Of a stretch of 64,000 nt of DNA, positions 58,801 to 64,000 are shown piece after piece. The notes under the pieces were generated by a model, which saw nothing but the letters and a program-made list of their open reading frames with translations, was not told where the DNA came from and did no database searches. Source of the stretch: Puffinus mauretanicus (lineage: Eukaryota > Chordata > Aves > Procellariiformes > Procellariidae); NCBI GenBank assembly GCA_023333565.1, contig JAJKFH010002273.1:930001-994000 (forward strand). The letters are read 5' to 3'. Every line of letters starts with the position of its first letter. Position 1 is the stretch's first letter. The position numbers and the translations under genes were made by a program.

Positions 58801-61800
58801 ACCCCTGTGATCCCTCTTCCTTTCAGCTGTTGGGATTAGCTTGTGAAGAATGGAAATGTTAAAGTAAATCTTTACTTTTTAGCTTTCACATTTGCAAAGT
58901 TTGGCCAAAAGCACAGAGAACACACTGCACAAAAATATTCACATTTTACCAGCTCTCGTGGTAAATTCCTGAGATATGGTAAAGGGTATAAATCTTTTCA
59001 CAGAAGAAAAAATAACAATGAAGCACTGATCATGCTTTTAAAATGACAGATTGAAACAGTTAACAGGCCCAAAGGGGTCTAGACAACACCTAGATTTACC
59101 ATGAGCCTTATATCCTGATAATACTTCCTGACTACCACAGTGACATTGGCACTGGAGCGTGCAGCGGTGAGATCAGGGCAGTAGCATTGCAACACCAGCT
59201 CTAGGAGGAAGTGTCTGAACATCCAGATGTATTTTTGTGGGAAGAGAGAATGGTGTCCCAGTATAAGCACTGGCAAATATATTAAACAAAACAGAACCGC
59301 TCTTTTTCCTGATTTATAAAACAAAGGTCCGAATACTCTACTATTATAGTGCATATTGTCCTAGGTAAACCTTGGACTATCTTTGATTTCTTCAAATATT
59401 CTAACTAAAATACCACTTTATCTTTTAAAGTACTTTTAGAAAAAGAAAAAAAAAATCAAAACCCACAGATGTTTCCTCCTAAGAAACAAGTAGAGTCAAA
59501 ATGCCAGTATCTAGCACCTGATCTTACTCCTACTGAAGTTAAAAGGAATATTGTCATTCACTTTTTGGAAGTGGACTGTTGCTTTCAGTTATGTCTAAAG
59601 ATAGTTGAATGAGGTAGACATTCTTTATACCTATCTGTTAATGAGTAAAATAAAAAATTAAAGATAAATTTGAAAAGATCATAAAATATTCCCAATTTTT
59701 TCAGTTAATTCCAGTGCAATATTAGGGTTCCAAAGATAGAATGTTATGTACTTTATATTAGTAAATTCCCTAATTTATTTATTTATTTTCTTCCGTGATC
59801 CTCCTGTAATATATGTAGGAAAGCTTAAAGATCCCTATAGTTCCACTGCAAAAAATGTCATCTTTTCTGTGTGTTAAATATATGGAAAATTAATAAGGCT
59901 ATTTAAGTAATCTGTATGATCACTGCACATGTTGCAGCCAACCTATGGAATACCCTTACTGAAATATGTGATCAAGTCTGTATCATTGTATTTTATATTT
60001 GACTCCATGAACTTTACCAGTAAAGCAAAATTTAACTGAAAGTTTGAAGTCCCAAAGCCCAAACATAAAGTGAAGCTTGCAGTTAGAAAGCTCACTCCAA
60101 ATCCAATTGAAAAAACATTTTAGCGGTCATGAGCATGGAATCAGACCCTTACTGACTTATTGCCCAGTTGCAAAAAATAAACAGACCTGTTTAAGGAATG
60201 GACAGTCCTCTTAGCCGGTGGACCAGAGTGGAATCAGAGCTGTCCTCAGGTGGCTGGAAGCAGCACAGCTTCATTAACGCAGTGCTCTACCCCGGATAAC
60301 TGCATCTATTTGCCCTGGCTACCTAATTCTGTCTGCCTAGGCAGAGCTTCAAGTAATCTTGTCTTGGTGGCTTCCAGCCTTTGGGCTAGCTTATTCACAG
60401 GTCCCTTCAGTAGCCCCAGATTGCATGAAAACCTGTCATTTAATGCTTCTTTCCTGGAGCAGCAGCTCAAAATTTCTTTCCCTGGCTCATTCACAATAAT
60501 TTAACATCAAAATAACAGTAGCAGAAAACATATATACATATTTCCTTAGACATCACTCACAAACATCTGCAACTGAAAAGTGGGAGGATTTGCAGTTGTT
60601 AGATGTATTTTTTTGCCTTTGCTAGCAAAAGACTGTTTTGGAAGTCTTAGAAAGAAAACTGTAATCCCAAGGCACCATGGTGGTAATAACAATTCGTTCC
60701 TGACACTAGCTGCACTTCTTGTCATTATAACATTTTGATGGGTACAACAGTTGAAGTTCTTGCAGCAGACAGGCAGGTTCTGCCTGCTGTACTTGTGACT
60801 TGTGTACATGACACAGCTGTTGGCAAGCTGGAAGTACGTGCATCCATGGTTTGCATGAAGATGAACCAGATATTTTGTAAGGAAGAGAGACAGATAGATA
60901 GAAAATATTCCACAAAGAAGAAATAACATAAACATTCAGTAGCTGTGAGTTTGCCACACCCATTCCTTGGGTTGAGGAGGGAATATCTGTCATTTTATAT
61001 GTTTGTACAGCTCCCAGCAAAATGGGATGCTGTGCCATTTGGCCTCTAGATGGTACCAGAATATAAAGGTTTGATAATATATTATTTTTTGTCTCTGGAG
61101 TCAAGGCTTTCTTTTTAAAATCTCTTCAAGACCAAAATTCCTCAAGTCTGTGCCTCTTTCTTCTCTTCTTTGGAGTGTTCTCTATCCCTCATTAATTCTT
61201 AGTTTGCTACCAATATTTTCTCTTGCTTCAGTTAGGTTTGTTTGCTTGCTTGCTTTTTAAATGTGAAAATACTTTGCTCATCTAAGAACAGTTCCTGATA
61301 GCCACATTTATACATAACAGAACCCAATTAATACAGTTAAAATTAATTGAATGTTAACATTTTAAACATTCATAAACTACTTTCTTAATTTTATAGACTT
61401 TCTCACTGTGAGATATTCCCCAAAGCTTATACAGTAAAAATCAAATAAAGAGCTGAACTAGATGGTGCACGATTCTGTGATAAATGTTTTCATGCTATCA
61501 AGCAATGCTTGTTGCATTCACTTCTTAAAACACATCCGAAAATTGTTATCACCTTTGTCACACAGAGGCCATCTTAAAACGCTCATTACCTAGTCCAGCT
61601 CATACCATGTCTGGTTTTGTTTCTTTCGGTTTTACCTGACTCAGTGTGAAGCCTTTGTTTCCACCAGTACTTTCAGCACGCCTTTTGGATCAGTCACATC
61701 ACACTTTTCATCTGTCAATAGCAACTGCCTTAAAGCACGCACATCCCTGTGGCCAATTTGCTTTCAGAGTCCACTAGCCTGAGTCAATCTTTAATGAGTG

Positions 61801-64000
61801 AGAGTGAGACTAAAGAAAAGTGAAGTAGTCAGCTTGATGTGTTAACTTTGTTTCAATCAGATAATCATCAAATAAATACATATTGTTTCAACTGCAGTAC
61901 AGTGATTGAGTGTCTTACAGGATTATTTTTTTTACCAGAACATCGTACGTGTTAGATGTTTTAATACATTTCACTTCCTCAACTGGGTAGTTTAATAAGA
62001 TTTTTCCTCAGAGACAAAAAGAAACCTGATCATCCTTGTAAATCTGACCTGACATACTGAGTTATCCACTTACTCTGAATAAAGTAGGAAATGCACTGGA
62101 ACCAAAATGAAGTTAAAAGAAAAATATTAAATTTCCTTAGGTTTAATGGTTGTGTATTTGAACAAAAAAAGAAAAGTTTCAGGTTTTGGAGGTAAAATGT
62201 TCTTCTCTGTTGTTTAGCTGTGAATCAGGAGGAACTTCACTGGTTTTAGTGCAATCATTCCACATTTATACTCTTCTAAGTAAGAATAGCACCTAGCCTT
62301 TTGTCAAACTCTAATGACATGTATGGATCTTCATCTCCCACTGTTTTTTCCTGCTCCGAGCAGGGCAGCCTGAAAGGAGTCTGATATGGAACAGGAATAT
62401 TATGGCTCTTGCAAATCTCCACTACAGCTCCCATTCACTAAATAAAAGTCAACACCTTTTTTCTTTTTTTTCCTTTCTTTCTCTTCAGGATAGGAAATTC
62501 ATCTCACTGTCAGTCAGGACACTTTCAAAATTCCCCATTTCAACATATCCCTGCCCCTCCTATTGAAAACCTGAGTTAAAAACCCAAGAAATTTCCTTTA
62601 ATTTGAAAGGTAGTGTTTTCATTAGCAAAAAGCTCAGGGATGCCATATATATTTGAAGACAATTAACGTTTATACAGCAAAACAGGACTTAGAGGAGAGC
62701 TGGACTTCTGCACGGAAAGGTGGTCTGGCACATTTTGGAATATGCCTGATGTAACATGTTTGCACTGGAGGAGCAGTGAGCTGCAAGGCGTGCCATAACT
62801 CAGCACCTTGCACTGTGTGCGTGTGCCAACTCTCTGTGCAACACACTTACGCATTTGTCTGTCCAAACTGAAGGAAATGTGGGTATTCTCTCCTGGGTGT
62901 CTGACATCCTGGTGACTGCAGTGCCCTCAGGCAAGCTACTCAGATGAAGCTGTTCGACCGTCTGTGAGAAATCAGTTTACAAAAGAAATCTGAATCTATG
63001 TTCTCTTTGAACAAAGCTTATTTGCTTATCACATATTTTACTGCAGATTTACTGCCCCTCTTTTTGAGATTCTAGGCACAGAAAACCAAATTAATGGAGG
63101 AAGTCAGGTACCTCAAATTGCCAATAGGCAGATAGGTGAAGAATTTTTGAACCTAAATGATTGAAAAATTTTAGTCATAGCACACTGCTGTTGTTATATT
63201 CTGGAACATGCAAACAGTTTCAGTTATTATTAGCTTTGTTCCTCTGTGGAAACAGTTTCACATTCATATTTTGAGTAAATTTACCACTAGGACCAAAAAA
63301 GCCCTACTTTGCTAATCACTTTTTCTCCCCTGTTTTTTTACCTTTTTTCCCCATGTAGTTAAGCAGCTACTCTCTCATCATTTCAGATGAAGCCCAAAGT
63401 ATAACAGAACAGGCTTGCTTAAAATTGCAACACCTGAAAATCAGAAGACATTCAAGAAAACCTTTCAAAGAAATAAAGCAACAAGGAGAACACTTATATC
63501 AGGTAGGGATAAGGAAGCATATCTGACAAATGTGGAGGCTATATGGCACGTGCTTTATCAGTGTCACTCTTTAGTACGTGCTAGTGGCTGCAGAAAGGAT
63601 CTGAGACAAAGTACTTTGCCATGAAAAGGCAGCAATACACAAGCAAAGCAGGTATAGACATCACTTTGTTAATATTGTATTATCCTTTTTTTTTTTTTTT
63701 TGTAATTTAAAGTGCTGTCTTAGGTTTCACAAGTAAGATATTGATTGTACAAGAATACAGCACAGCTTTTGTCGTTTCATAGTCACCCAAACACAGATAC
63801 CGCAGATTCATTTTAGTGTTATATTTATGGACTGAGTAGCAATGTAAACTATACAAACCCAACAACTACTAGAAAGCCTAGGGCATTTCCGCCCTCCCCC
63901 CTCCAATGGACAGTGTATTATAGATTTCTGAGAAAGAAACAAACAACCCAGGCAGGAATATAATTGGGCCAAGGAAATACTCGGAGGGTGCAGAAGAGTG
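55881..64000. other. Unique AT-rich DNA to the window end
   Basis: No gene, LTR or CR1 piece is recognised over 8 kb. Simple features are TTTA repeats near 59775-59790, a T18 run at 63686-63703, a 7-bp stem CAGGCAG-GTT-CTGCCTG near 60772-60788 and a palindrome-like CCTGCTC-C-GAGCAGG near 62350. Overlapping minus-strand frames at 60546-61104 begin with non-ATG codons and show no domain. Confidence 0.5.

Noticed and set aside
60546..61104. Two overlapping minus-strand frames of about 130 codons
   Set aside because: They are in different frames over the same DNA, the longer one begins with TTG, and neither shows a recognisable domain.
1..64000. CRISPR arrays, operons, prophage or bacterial promoters
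   Set aside because: There are no regularly spaced repeats and no dense coding. CR1 and ERV content marks vertebrate nuclear DNA.

Overview
This is nuclear DNA from a bird. The evidence is one almost full-length CR1 LINE (the dominant avian non-LTR retrotransposon), two 3' fragments of other CR1 copies, and four loci of an avian ERVL-like LTR family whose termini resemble TGTCCTGG...TTAAACCACGACA. The rest is AT-rich non-coding sequence. I could assign no host protein-coding exon, rRNA or functional tRNA gene, so the window reads as a gene desert or a very long intron. Most open frames outside the transposons are short and resemble nothing I know.

Layout. 1-7356: unique AT-rich DNA, with an octamer/NF-kB-like motif cluster near 5300. 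7357-7942: solo LTR (+). 7943-24159: unique DNA with a tRNA-derived SINE relic near 10.7 kb, a 16-bp perfect hairpin at 12.4 kb, a GC-richer block near 15.5 kb and a CR1 3' scrap at 20.9 kb. 24160-24759 and 25846-26371: two separate solo LTRs (-). 26372-42974: a long stretch without recognisable repeats, with enhancer-like AT-rich blocks and the longest ORF outside any transposon (36379-36942). 42975-43156: CR1 3' end (+), lying tail-to-tail with the near-full-length CR1 (-) at 43200-48298. That CR1 is split inside its ORF1 by an unrelated 593-bp solo LTR (46395-46987). 48299-53588: unique DNA with a 560-bp pyrimidine-rich tract followed by a small membrane-anchored ORF. 53589-55875: a complete short provirus with two LTRs, a tRNA-Lys-type primer-binding site and a perfect 5-bp target duplication, but no gag, pol or env. 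55876-64000: unique AT-rich DNA.

How the parts relate. The CR1 carries a GDSL-esterase-type ORF1 and an endonuclease/reverse-transcriptase ORF2, both broken by frameshifts and stop codons. The provirus keeps all the cis signals (promoter, polyadenylation signal, primer site, purine tract) and no proteins, so it must have been mobilised by enzymes from elsewhere. The most unusual local structure is a 32-base exact match between host DNA about 270 bp upstream of the provirus and a point inside it. The inner copy is bracketed by a 7-bp direct repeat, as if flanking DNA had been copied into the provirus after it integrated.
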